A model generated the notes under the pieces. It saw only the letters and a list, made by a program, of their open reading frames with translations, had not been told where the DNA came from and made no database searches. A stretch of DNA of 64,000 nt from Typhlomys cinereus (lineage: Eukaryota > Chordata > Mammalia > Rodentia > Platacanthomyidae). The stretch covers positions 372,001 to 436,000 of the forward strand of contig JALPQD010000823.1 in NCBI GenBank assembly GCA_023101885.1. The letters run 5' to 3'. The position numbers were made by a program, and so were the translations under genes. Below are positions 1-9,630 of the stretch, in pieces (the first letter of the stretch is position 1; each line of letters opens with the position of its first letter).

Positions 1-1062
1 ATTTTCTTAGTCTCGATTTCAGATATTTCTCCCTTATTTTGCTAATCTCCTCTCTTCTAATGCTTTTAGGATCAGATTGCTCAAGTTTCTCTAAAGCCTT
101 AAGCTGCAACCTTAAGTTATTTATTTCTGATGTTTCCATTTTTTTGATATAGGCATTAAGAGCTATGAACTTACCTCTTAGGACAGCTTTCATTGTGTCC
201 CAGAGATTTTGGTAAGTTGTATTTTCATTATCATTCACTTTCAGGAAATCTTGAATTTCCTTTTTAATTTCTTCCTGAATCCAGTTCTCATTCAGCATCA
301 TATTGTTAAGTTTCCAGGAGTTAGTGTATTTTCTCTTGTTTGATGTGTTGTGGATGTCCAGCTTTAGGCCATGGTGGTCTGATTGGGTTCAGGTTAGAAT
401 TTCAACTTTTTTGTATATGTGTAGATTTGTTTTGTGGCCCAACATGTGATCTATTTTGGAGAAAGTTCTGTGTGCTGCTGAGAAAAATGTGTATTCTTTT
501 GTGCGTGGGTGAAAAGTTCGATAGAGATCTGTAAGGTCCATTTCTTTAAGGGTTTGATTAAGTTCCAAAGTGTCTCTGTTAAGCTTTTGACCTGTTGATC
601 TATCCCATGTTGAGAGGGCGGTGTTGAAGTCCCCAAGAATTATCGTTTGGGTGTTGATTTCGTGCTTTAGATGCTGTAGGGTTTTCTTAATGAATGTGGA
701 GAGGCCCGTATTGGGTGCATATATGTTCAGTATTGTGAAGTCTTCCTGTTGAATTGTACTGTGACTAATGTGTAGTATCCATCTGTGTCTCTTATGATTT
801 TCTTTTGTTTGAAGTCCACTTTGTCTGAAAGCATAATTGCTACCCCTGCCTGTTTCCTGGTTCCATTAGCTTGCAAGAATTTGGAACAGCCTTTCATTCT
901 ATGGATGTGTCTACCTTTTGTGGTGAGATGAGTTTCCTGAAGGCAGCAGATTGTTGGATTGTGGTTTTTAATCCAAGTTTGTAATCTGTGTCTCTTAATT
1001 GGCGAGTTAATACCATTGACATTTAATGTTTTAATGGAGAAATTATTTTTAATTCTGGACAT
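1..1062 (-). pseudogene. L1 ORF2 N-terminal (endonuclease) fragment, frameshifted
   Basis: The reading frame opens at 1,062 (start MSRIKNNFS) and gives the first ~108 residues of an L1 ORF2 protein, the APE-like endonuclease that nicks target DNA for target-primed reverse transcription. The conserved metal-site segments LNVNG (near residue 14) and LQETHL (near residue 41) are visible. The frame breaks near 735, where the TACTGTGACTAA region has lost bases compared with the copy at 24.13 kb. Endonuclease sequence continues in other frames to base 1. It is an inactive remnant. Confidence 0.88.
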
Positions 1063-1181
1063 TTTTTATGTTTAGTAGATTTTGTAAGCATGTTGTTTGA
1101 TATTTATGTTTTGGTGGTATTATACTTCCCTTCTGTTCTCCTGGATATGCTTGTTTTTTTCTTCAAGCTTGATTATCATTT

Positions 1182-2182
1182 CTAGCATTTTTTGAAGGCC
1201 TGGTTGGTAGACATGTATCCCTTCAAGTTGTCTTTGTGCTGGAAAACTTTTCTTTCTCCCTCAATCATGACAGATAGTTTTGCTGGGTATATCAGTCTGG
1301 GTTGGCATTTTTGCTCATTTAATACTTGAAGTATGTCTCTCCAAGCTCTTCTTGCTTTTACTGTTTCCATTGAGTAGTCATTTGTTATTCTAATAGGTTT
1401 ACCTTTAAAAGTGAGTTGCTTTTTTTCTCTTGAAGCTCTCAGCACCTTTTCTTTGTCTTGAATGTGGAGTGTTTTGACTATTATTTGCCGTGGCGATTTT
1501 CTATTTTGGTCATATCTGTTTGGAGTGCGAAATGCCTCTTGTATTTGGATAGGCCTCTCATTCTTTAGTTGTGGGAAGTTTTCCTTTATGATGAATTGAA
1601 ATATTTCCTCAGGTGTGGTATTTTGGGATTCTTGTTCTGGTATTCCATGAAAGTGCATGTTAGGTTTCTTCATGGTGTCCCATATTTCTTGAATGTTCCT
1701 CCCAGTATCTTTTTGGCTTTAACAATCTCTTTCATTGAGCTGGTTAATTCTCCCACTCTGTCTTCAAGATCTGAAATTCTATTTTCTGCCTCATTTGTTC
1801 TGCTGATAAGACTCTCTGTTGAGTTTTGGGTTGAAGATAACTTGTCTTTTAGTTCAATTTTAAACTCTGCCTGAGACTGTTTTAACTGCTCTATACCTAT
1901 TTTTGTTTCTTGAACTGTTTTTCTCAACTCCTCCAGGTGCCTGTTTTGTTCCTGTTGAAAGTAGTTGATATGGTTGTTTAACTCTTCTCGGATTTCCTCT
2001 TTCATAGTATTAATCATGGTGATGATCATACTCTGAAAGTCGTTATGTTGGGTCTGGCTTTCGTGGCTATTTTCTGTGGATTTGTTCTGGTCAGAATCCA
2101 TCATTATGGGATTGATTCTTTCGGTGGGAGATTGGTCTTCTTGGCTTTTGTTTCTCGTGGATCTGCACTTTGACTTGGGCAT
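1182..2182 (-). pseudogene. L1 ORF1 pseudogene with one frameshift
   Basis: ORF1p is the trimeric nucleic-acid chaperone of the L1 RNP. The first frame (2,182-1,670, start MPKSKCRS) covers the disordered N terminus and the coiled coil (repeats such as EEIREELNN and LEELRKTVQETK, about residues 50-160). A one-base deletion near 1,706 (GGGAGGAACATTC against GAGAGAAATATCC in the 25.0-kb copy) shifts the frame. The RRM and C-terminal domain continue at 1,673-1,182, including ARRAWRDILQVLNE and LIYPAKLSV. Together the pieces match a normal ~330-residue ORF1p. Confidence 0.88.
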
Positions 2183-2765
2183 TGTTGTTTTGTTTTTTAG
2201 GACCTTTCAGTTTCTGTGTGTTTTTCACTGAACCGATGTAGTTGGTATTGTTACACTTGCCAGTTATTACTAGTGCTTGCCTTGGATTGGGTATGTTTGT
2301 GTATTGTTATTGTTATATCCTGGATGAGGCTACTAGACTGTTAGTACGTCAGTTAAGTAACCAGCGGTGAATATTAGTATGGTAGTGCACTTTTATGATT
2401 TAGTGTCTTGGTGAAATGTGAGGGTGGGTGGTGTACTCCCTTGAGTTGTATGTTTTTTGGGGTGGCTGTATGAGGAAGTTGATCTGCAGCATTGATACTA
2501 GAAAGGATCAGTAAGGTGAAAGAAAAGAAAAAAAAAGTTTACTTATCTTTGGGCTGGATGTGAAGAATCTCACCCATGTGATATAATGGTTGCAGTGGAG
2601 TCCAGATGTATGACTTGTGTTCCCTTTCTGCCTTAGAGTTTTGCTTGAGTTTACTTTGGACTCTATTGAATTCTGAGTAGCAGTGTGTCTGGGAAGCTTG
2701 GCTGTGGGTCGGCCCGGAGGGTGGTGGGGTCCCGGGGGCAAAGCTGGCGGTCGCGCATGTGCTGC

Positions 2766-3880
2766 TTGCCTGGAGTTTCTAAGAATAGCTCATAGTCATT
2801 GTACAAGATACTAAACATGTCATCATCAGAAGAAGCAAAACATATAGCTCATTGCTATGGAAAGGATCTCTCTGAAATCATGGGACACTTTTGGAAATGT
2901 CCATGAAATATGAATTAGTGATGTGGTTCAAGTGCAAAACATGAGCTGCAATGTCAAATGTTAAGGCTTAGAGAGTCTCAACAACACTAGTTTTGAACAC
3001 AGACTTGGTAGAGTGAGTGTTGGGCCCCAAGAGGCACACTGGTCACATTAATTCACATGGACCATGTCTCAGCACCTGGATTCATTCACACTTTCTCTTA
3101 CACCCCCAGACCTATTCCTAAACTTGCTGTCACGAGAATTTATAATAATGTACTTTTATTTGTCTGGATCAATGCTGACTGGGGAAGAACTATTGCTGCC
3201 ATGCTTAGCTGGAACCTGTGAGTAGTAAATGCCCTGTGTGACAGCAGCATCTCAATGCAGGTCAAGGAGTTCTCAATTCATCTAGCTGCTTCCCTTAATG
3301 GGGTCCTGACAGCTGGAAGATTTGCCCCAGCCTCTCAGAGGCAGGTGCCTGACAGTGAGAGACCACTCCTATAGCCAGAAAGAAAGGAGGAAAACAGCAA
3401 AAAGTTACTCAGTTCAGTCCTCTGTCTAACCTACTCCTTTCATGCTCCCTGCCTTGTGCTACTTCCTCCTGATGCAGAGCAAAGACTCTCCCTTTGGCTT
3501 CAATCTCTGCTGCTGTTCTCTCACTGCTCCTCCCCTCAAGAGATGTTATTATTAACTTTTGTACTTTTTCATTTTCTCAGTTCTACACAATGAAGGACCC
3601 ATGTCAATGAACAATGTCTAATTTGCCATGAAACAGTCAAGGAGCACTCAGAAGAGCCCATCCCATACCATTGTCCTTCCTCCTTGTCCCCTGTCCTTAC
3701 CAGGCACCAAGAGCATGAACATTGAGCTTTGAGTACATGAACCAAGTAGCTCAGTTCAAATGCAGCTTCCTCACCAAAAAGAGTCAGATTCTAAAATGTT
3801 ATAAACTAATGTGGAGAGACAGTCACAGTGAGCAAGGCACAGTGACCAGGCTCCAGGGATTCTAAAGATGAACACGCTGT
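2766..3880. other. Intergenic, part of a segmental duplication; no gene seen
   Basis: No gene, RNA or repeat is recognised. Bases 2,766-3,580 are a close paralogue of 18,511-19,300, including the shared stretches GTCATTGTACAAG, GGGCCCCAA.AGGCACACTGG and TCCTCCTGATGCAGAGC. The 18.5-kb copy ends where the long L1 begins; here the sequence runs on to 3,880 without homology elsewhere in the window. Confidence 0.6.
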
Positions 3881-4089
3881 GTTGATCATGGACTGGAGAA
3901 TGGTCCTTTGGCCATTTGGATTGGGCAGCTTATGTAAGACACAAAAAGATAAAAGAGTCTTTATCTTCAATAATTGTTCACATGGTTTGCATATTTGTAC
4001 TGAGATGTTTCACAATGAATGTAAGTTTTAGTTTTTTTTTCTCTGTGTGTCTAGACAGATTTCATGGTATGCATTAGATCATAGTTGGA

Positions 4090-4480
4090 TACAGGTGTCA
4101 ACTTGATAGTTAAGAGTTCCAAGTCTGGACACATTTGTAAGGCTCCCAGCAAGCCTCAGTTAAATTGTCTAGTTGATTGGAAGCCAAGCCCACAGTGGGT
4201 CAGATTAGTCCCTGGACTGCCGAATAAGCTGGAGGGAACTGGTTAAGAGGCTGGCACCCTTCAGCATATTTGGCAAGACATGCTGGTCAGGTGAGGGCTG
4301 TCCTCCTCCAGCAGTTGTTACTTTGGTGTGGCGAGTTCTCTCAGCCCTTGATGTTGGTGTGCACTCTTCTGCCAAGCTAGACAAGGAACTCCAACTAGAC
4401 GATTATAAGGAAAATAAAATCACTATTACCTTAAGCTGTTTGATCTTTATTTTATTGGCAACAATGCACAATAATGTCAG
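4090..4480 (+). repeat. Unclassified interspersed repeat (~0.4 kb), copy 1
   Basis: A ~390-bp block beginning near ACAGGTGTCAACTTGATAG and ending TTATTGGCAACAATGCA, preceded by an AAATAAAA..CCTTAAGCTGTTTGAT signature. Similar blocks occur at 11.86, 38.55, 44.91 and 62.51 kb. The copies at 44.9 and 62.5 kb share flanks with this one and arose by segmental duplication; the other two sit in different contexts and are separate insertions. The 3' part recalls the rodent URR1-type repeat, but I cannot confirm the family without a library search. Confidence 0.55.
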
Positions 4481-4810
4481 CATGTAAGAAGGTACCATAG
4501 CTGTATTTACAAATATAAGAAAGTGATGGCAGCAACCAGTCTTTCTCTCTATCAGGCTGTGTTACCTTTGCTTATGATGCAGCACAGAGGGAGGAACATT
4601 GTCTGCAAGATCAGGATAAGCATCTTCAAGTCTGTACATATAGGGCTGCAGTGAAGTGAGGAGAGTTCAGATACTGAAGAGCCCACACGTTTCTTGAGCA
4701 CAAACCTCCCTGGATCTCAAGCCTGGCCATCTGAGAAAAGCTCTCAGCCGGTGGAGGCAGCACCAGGAGCAGCTGGGGCAGCCCAGGCTCACACTTCTCC
4801 ATCCCCAAGT
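4481..4810. other. 3' flank of IGKV6-like pseudogene
   Basis: Downstream flank (in gene sense) of the V segment at 4.84-5.33 kb. It contains the block GCATCTGAGAAAAGCTCTCAG-type / GGAGCAGCTGGGGCAGCCCAG that also lies 3' of the V6-like segments at 17.9, 30.8, 45.5 and (degenerate) 48.6 kb. No gene. Confidence 0.6.
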
Positions 4811-4838
4811 GGTTTATGTTATGATGTGCATCACCATG
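4811..4838 (-). promoter_or_regulatory. Degenerate 12-RSS of the 5.0-kb pseudogene
   Basis: On + the order is nonamer GGTTTATGT (4,811-4,819), a 12-bp spacer, then CACCATG (4,832-4,838) in place of the heptamer CACTGTG. Two heptamer substitutions should strongly impair RAG cutting. Confidence 0.75.
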
Positions 4839-5327
4839 GGAGGAAAACTCCAACTCTGATGACAGGAGTGTCAAGATCTTCAGGCTGCAGGCTGCTGATG
4901 GTGAGGGTGGAATCTGTCCCTAATCCACTGCTGCTGAATCTCGAGGGGACCCCAGAGATAGTCTCAGAAGCAAGTTCGATGAGTGTTGGAGCTTGGTTAG
5001 ATTTTTTCCTGGTACCAGAGCAAGCTTTTATTAACACTTTCACTAGCCCTGCACTTGATGAAGACTGTTTGTCCTGGAGTCACAGACAGAATGGCTGGAG
5101 ACTGGGTTAGCACATCACCTCTGGAGGCTGAAACCACACATGCAGCATTAGTAATAGATAAAAATATTCTAAATTTCAAATCTAAGCATCATTTCAAAAA
5201 CAATATATAAAGCAGGCCTTCCACATGTCCAAGCAGTATGTATTTCAATACATTTTTTTTCCTTCCAGATCCTCTTATCTGAAACCCAAAGGAGCAGAAG
5301 CCCAAGGAGCTATGATGGGAACAGCAT
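4839..5327 (-). pseudogene. IGKV: IGKV6-like V-kappa pseudogene
   Basis: A V-kappa segment: leader exon 5,327-5,279, intron, V exon 5,127-4,839 (acceptor TTTCAG ahead of CCTCCAGAGG). The protein matches the IGKV6-like family ([25 protein letters not shown], then [10 protein letters not shown] and [10 protein letters not shown]). It is broken in at least five ways: a TAG stop at leader codon 6; donor GT changed to AT; a frameshift in FR2 after WYQEK; loss of the second conserved Cys (..EDLDTPVI.. instead of ..EDLATYYC..); and a degenerate RSS heptamer. The octamer upstream is intact. Closest intact relative in the window is the 45.8-kb segment. Confidence 0.9.
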
Positions 5328-5427
5328 CTTCCCGCTTTCCTTGTGCCTATGGCTCATGTGCAACACAGAGAAAGATCTTCTTATACTATTCTAAGAGGCA
5401 GGAACTCTTCAGATGAAAGAAGTTCTT

Positions 5428-5435
5428 ATGCAAAT
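5428..5435 (-). promoter_or_regulatory. Ig octamer of the 5.0-kb V-kappa
   Basis: ATGCAAAT on + (ATTTGCAT in gene sense), 101 bp upstream of the leader start. This Oct-1/Oct-2 site is the hallmark of V-kappa promoters and is still perfect although the gene is dead. Confidence 0.85.
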
Positions 5436-5779
5436 GATAGGATTTCATATTCATTGCATCCTGGACTGTCTGGAGAGCAGGTCCCTTAACTTGAGCACAT
5501 CTTGTGATTCTGTCTCCCTCTGCTGGTCATCTGAGGAGATGTGTAGACAGCGCTCCACAAGCTCCTGTGGCCCATGGCACTGTGCAAGGTGCAGGGGAAA
5601 CACTAAGGGGCGTGGCCTCATGTAAGCTCTGCTGTTCAAGGAGTGACCTTGAAGGACACAGTAGTTGTCACCCCCTTATTCTTCTCCTTGTCTGCCTAAC
5701 TGCTGTTAGAAGAACTTTTTCTTGAAAAATGTGATCCTTTCATACCTTAATCTAGGCCTAAAAATAGCAGGCTGATTAA
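5436..5779. other. 5' flank of IGKV6-like pseudogene
   Basis: Paralogous to 46,221-46,570 (shared CTTGTCTGCC.AACTGCTGT and AGGCCT.AAA..AGCAGGCT). Homology stops where the LTR-like element begins. No gene. Confidence 0.6.
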
Positions 5780-7075
5780 CATACAAGGCCTGGATTTAGG
5801 TTTCCTCTACTAGATGAGGAATGGAGAACAGAAGACAGATAGTTCTGGGCTGAGGGAATCTGAGTTCATTTTAGTGAAATTTTGTAACAGCTTTTGTACT
5901 AGAAAATTTTAGGGTGAAGAATGTGTTGCTGCACCTGCAAACGGTGGAAAACAAGCAGGAACCCTCCCAGTCTCCTATGCTCAGCAAGAATAAACAATTT
6001 TTTAAGTAGCTAACCCATTGTTTGAGGGAAAATACATAGACAGGTCCTTATTACATATTAACAGGCTCTGTCCCAGTTCCCAGTCTCTCCAAATCTAACT
6101 ATTTTACAATGCTCTACCAAACAGCCATAAGGTGTAAGTCCACATTATTGTCATTGCATCAATAAGTATTGCATTTGGGAATTAGTTAAAGTACACCGAG
6201 GACATTGAGCTCCTTTTTAATTCGTCCATAGCGGATTTTAAAAGGGAACATGTTTTTAATTAACTACGTATGTGTTATATCTTTTATACATTTTTATAAA
6301 TAGTAAAGATGAATCTGTTGGAGGGGGCACATGTCATACATTAATTTTTCCTTTTGGAGGATGCTGGCCTATATTAGGTCATAATGGTAGGAACTATATT
6401 AGGATTTATTTTATTTCTATTTTCTATTAACTTATGTGCTTTATAAGAAACACTTATGTACTGATTCTAGTGAAGAGATGGCATAATCTCATATTTATAG
6501 AATTTCTGAATAAGTTCAGCAAGAGTCATATTTTTGAGGGAATTTTACCCACCTATGTTTTTAGATTCTTGAAATTGCTCTCTAATTTCTTTAATGTCAG
6601 TGTATACATTCTGGCTAACAAGTTTACTTACTATGTGTGACAAGATATGAAATCTCTAGTTAGAATTTAATTTAAAGTTCAAAGCAGGCTTGGCTCTTAT
6701 TTGGAGAAGGACAGGAAAAGGCTCATAGCAACTTTATTTGATATCTCCAGTTCAGAGAACAGGAGCCATAGGGGGAGGTGATAGCCTAGATAGTCCTGAG
6801 AGAAAACAAGGAGGATCTAGGAATAGATAAGAAGCAAACCCAGCTCACAGAAGAATTCTTCTATCATTGTCTTTACAGATAAGAGGTAAGACTCAATCTG
6901 TGAAGGGGAGTAGTGTAAGCAACTGTCGGTTCCAAAGAGCAGTCTGTAAGCCTGACAACCCCATATGTTTCTATTTTTATTATTTATTTTAAAATAAGCC
7001 ATGTCCTGTTTCCAGAAGATGCTTTCCTGAAGCTGTCTTCACCAAGTTGGGACCTTGTCTTCCAACATGGTTGGT
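5780..7075 (+). mobile_element. Old LTR-like element, relative of the 50.97-52.76 kb LTR element
   Basis: Separate stretches align with the well-defined LTR element at 50,966-52,761: GTAACAGCTTTTGTAC.. near 5,883 with GTGACAGCTTTTATAC.. near 51,080; TTTTACCCACCTATGTTTT near 6,543; and AAGCCATGTCC near 6,997 with the polyadenylation-end region near 52,668. The ends are blurred and no target duplication is visible. It lacks the 51.40-52.12 kb segment of the other copy. Element type is inferred from that better-preserved relative. Confidence 0.5.
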
Positions 7076-8457
7076 AGCGGATGTGACACTGTGAGTCAAA
7101 ACAAGCATTCTTTTTTAAATGCACTACCCTACCTTTGTTTAGTGCGGTTATATAGAATAGCTTCAGTAAAACTTCTGATTCATGAATATGGTATCTTAAT
7201 TCTTTAAACTGGGTCTTCCTTATTTCCAGTTGGCATTATTTTATCATTTCCACAGGTCATGTCTCATGGTCTGGCTAATGTGTATGGAAGATGCTAGAGG
7301 TTTTTTTCCTTTCAAGTCCAGAAACATAAACAAAAGGAGTTCATAAGGGGATGAATACATGCAATACAACCAGAAACTAATTAATAAATTGACATGATTT
7401 TGTTCTCCCTCACTGACAACTGTGATAATAAATGGATTAAATCTTACAGTTAAAATGGTTAGACAGGCGAGAGGGAGGGTCCCTGTCTGTGGGTCTACAG
7501 AAGGAAGGACCTCCTAAACTAGTGCAGAGGCCTGAGCCCCTGCTATAGCAGACCACCCAAAGGAAACCCAAGGCCCAGGAAACTAGGCAAGCATGGAGGA
7601 GAGAGGGAGATACATGGTTTAATAAAGGGAGAGAAAGGAGGAAAGAAAGGCAGAAGGGAGGAAGGTAGACACAATCACTCATTATATGTGTATAAAGGGA
7701 AATTTCTTATTTAAAAAAGAGAGAATGGAGTGTCCATCAGACAGCTCAGCAGATAAGGTACATGCTCACCAACATGATAAAAGGAATTTAATTCCTGGAC
7801 ACCCTCTAACCTCACCTGTATCACTAGCTTTCCAAACTTATGTGTACCCCTTTTCTGTCTTGTTCATGCTCAAAATAAATAGATGACCGATTAAAATATA
7901 ATAAAGATTGCTCAACAAAAAGGCACACTTCATCAGTGAAAACATATAATCTATAATTTTGAAGGAAAGAACATATTTTATAGACATAGAAAAGAAAAGG
8001 GAGCTGACTACATGTCACTTACATTAAGTAAAAAGAAGTTAGGTTAATAAAAACTAAACAACAGGCAAATGAAGGAAACAGAGAATAGTAAACTGTCACT
8101 TTAACAAGAACACATGTATTACTTACATAACTGCTACTCTAATGATAATTGAGTGATGAAGGCATGCAAGGCATGATGGCTAAGGATGTGCCCTCCTCCA
8201 GCATCACCTCTGCAGCTGCTGAGCAGACCTTTCCACACCCTCCTCTTGTTTCAGATGTGATAGCAAAGCTGTGGCTATGGGCAGGATGAGAACATTGTGG
8301 CTCTTCTCATGCAGCCAAGACACTGACTGTCCATAGTCCTCAGCTGCAGCCAGTTACCCTGAGTTCCCAGCATCCCCCTCTCACACAGATGCACAGGGCG
8401 CTGTGCTCTTCCCCATACAAGCAGCGCATTTGGCAGCTGGGCTGCCCCAAGCAGAGA
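7076..8457. other. Intergenic, duplicated; 3' flank of the 8.5-kb V gene
   Basis: Bases 7,120-7,270 resemble 47,530-47,700; bases 7,330-8,270 are paralogous to 49,940-50,960, and 8,262-8,460 to 52,762-52,930. Apart from a SINE-like block at 7,725-7,890, no gene or repeat is recognised. Confidence 0.55.
7725..7890 (+). repeat. B4/RSINE1-like SINE relic
   Basis: CAGACAGCTCAGCAGATAAGG resembles a tRNA-type A-box head, followed by TTTAATTCCTGGACACCCTC and an AAATAAATAG tail. A paralogous copy sits at 50,371-50,575. Divergence makes the family call tentative. Confidence 0.4.
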
Positions 8458-8485
8458 GGTTTTTGTTGTTGTCTGTATCACTGTG
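8458..8485 (-). promoter_or_regulatory. Consensus 12-RSS of the 8.5-kb V-kappa
   Basis: Nonamer GGTTTTTGT (8,458-8,466), 12-bp spacer, heptamer CACTGTG (8,479-8,485) on +, i.e. CACAGTG-12-ACAAAAACC in gene sense. Both elements are perfect consensus. Confidence 0.93.
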
Positions 8486-9247
8486 GTAGGAAACTGTATA
8501 GCTTGCATGCAGTAGTAAATTCCCAGGTCCTCAGGCTCTACCCTGCTGATTTTGAGTGTGAAATCTGTTTTTGCTCCACTGCCACTGAATCTGTCTGGGA
8601 CCCCAGAGAACCTCTTGGAAACATCATAAATCAGGAGCTGTGGAGACTGTCCTGGTCTCTGCAGGTGCCAATATAAATAGGTGAATCCATTACTGTGTAG
8701 GAGGCTCTGACTAGACCTGCAGGAGATGGAGGCTGACTCTCCAGGGCTGACAGACAGGGAGACTGGAGACTGGGTCATCACAATATCACTAGTGGAACCT
8801 GAAATCATAAAAGAGAAGTTCAAAGTCGGGTATAAGTTTCATGAGAGGACTTTAAATGCTTCCTTTAGATTATTTATTGAAAGCAAGATATTTAGTATTT
8901 TGTATATAATTTTTGTTCCATAAGCTAAAATAGCAATTTGTGCCAAACACGTGTACTTAACACCTAAAAAGACTCACATACAGCTTCTGCCATCCCATAC
9001 CACAAGACTCAGTCTTCAGAGGACACAAGTCCTGTCCCATATGGGATCTTTAGCGCCACAGAACTAATGCACATCAGCCCTTCCTGGAGGACTCCAGCCA
9101 GTTCCACCATGTGCAGAACATGCCTGGGCAGCCCTGGGTTCAGGATTTTACACTCCCCCCCTTTGCCCGCATTCTCCTTCCTCTTCTCCCTCTCTTACCA
9201 GGAAACCAGAGCATTAGGAGTCCCAGGAGCTGGACAGGGAACTTCAT
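8486..9247 (-). CDS. IGKV: IGKV2-like V-kappa segment, apparently functional
   Basis: Germline kappa light-chain variable segment. Leader exon 9,247-9,199 (49 nt, [16 protein letters not shown]) with a GTAAG donor, 400-bp intron, acceptor TTTCAG, V exon 8,798-8,486 (313 nt). Splicing gives leader end GSTS, then mature [18 protein letters not shown]. Conserved Cys23 (SISCRSS), the FR2 Trp ([13 protein letters not shown]) and Cys104 ([12 protein letters not shown]) are all present, with a long IGKV2-type CDR1 ([11 protein letters not shown]). No stop or frameshift is seen. The RSS is perfect and the octamer lies 99 bp upstream. A His replaces the usual Tyr after the FR2 Trp, which is tolerable. 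IGKV2-like assignment rests on framework pattern; expression is not shown by sequence. Confidence 0.92.
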
Positions 9248-9345
9248 TTTGAGAAGGCCCACTGAGGACAGGGATGGGTCAGCTCAAGGACACAGCTGAA
9301 CTTTTATCTCAAACTAGGAAAGGGAAGTCCTCCTTAGGGAGCAGT

Positions 9346-9353
9346 ATGCAAAT
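9346..9353 (-). promoter_or_regulatory. Ig octamer of the 8.5-kb V-kappa
   Basis: Perfect ATGCAAAT on +, 99 bp 5' of the leader ATG in gene sense; same spacing as in the other V-kappa promoters here. Confidence 0.88.
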
Positions 9354-9456
9354 ACCCTGGTGGAGGCAGCTGTGCAGATGGAGGGGCAGTTACGTGGGCT
9401 GTTATGTGGGCTTCTCGTGTTTACAAAAGAACATGAAGCACCTTTCATGGGAATTA

Positions 9457-9630
9457 AAGCAGCACCATAGAATATTTAGATTTAAGAGGGAATAATAGCC
9501 TGTTGTTGAGAAGTTTTCAGTACAGAGGACACTGTGTTTGTGGAAGCAGCACCATAGAATATTTAGATTTAAGAGGGAATAATAGCCTGTTGTTGAGAAG
9601 TTTTCAGTACAGAGGACACTGTGTTTGTGG
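9457..9630. repeat. Tandem duplication, 2 x 87 bp
   Basis: Two identical 87-bp units (starting AAGCAGCACCATAG, ending CTGTGTTTGTGG) lie head to tail at 9,457-9,543 and 9,544-9,630. The paralogous promoter flanks near 53,910 and 56,430 have a single unit, so the duplication is recent and local. Confidence 0.92.

Larger units (their letters stand above)
1..2765 (-). mobile_element. LINE-1, 5' part (5' UTR, ORF1, start of ORF2), cut by the window edge
   Basis: Read on the minus strand this is a LINE-1 running from its 5' UTR (about 2,765-2,183) through ORF1 (2,182-1,182) into the endonuclease part of ORF2 (1,062 to base 1). Its 5' boundary is placed near 2,765 because the sequence beyond it (TTGCCTGGAGTTTC...) matches the single-copy flank at about 18,516. 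The 3' half lies outside the window. Both ORFs carry frameshifts, so this copy is dead. Its 5' UTR is AT-richer and unrelated in sequence to that of the L1 at 19.3-26.0 kb although the ORFs are closely related. Confidence 0.92.

Noticed and set aside
4694..5110. 138-codon plus-strand ORF over the 5.0-kb V segment, and similar plus-strand ORFs over the other V exons
   Set aside because: Antisense shadows of V-kappa exons on the minus strand.
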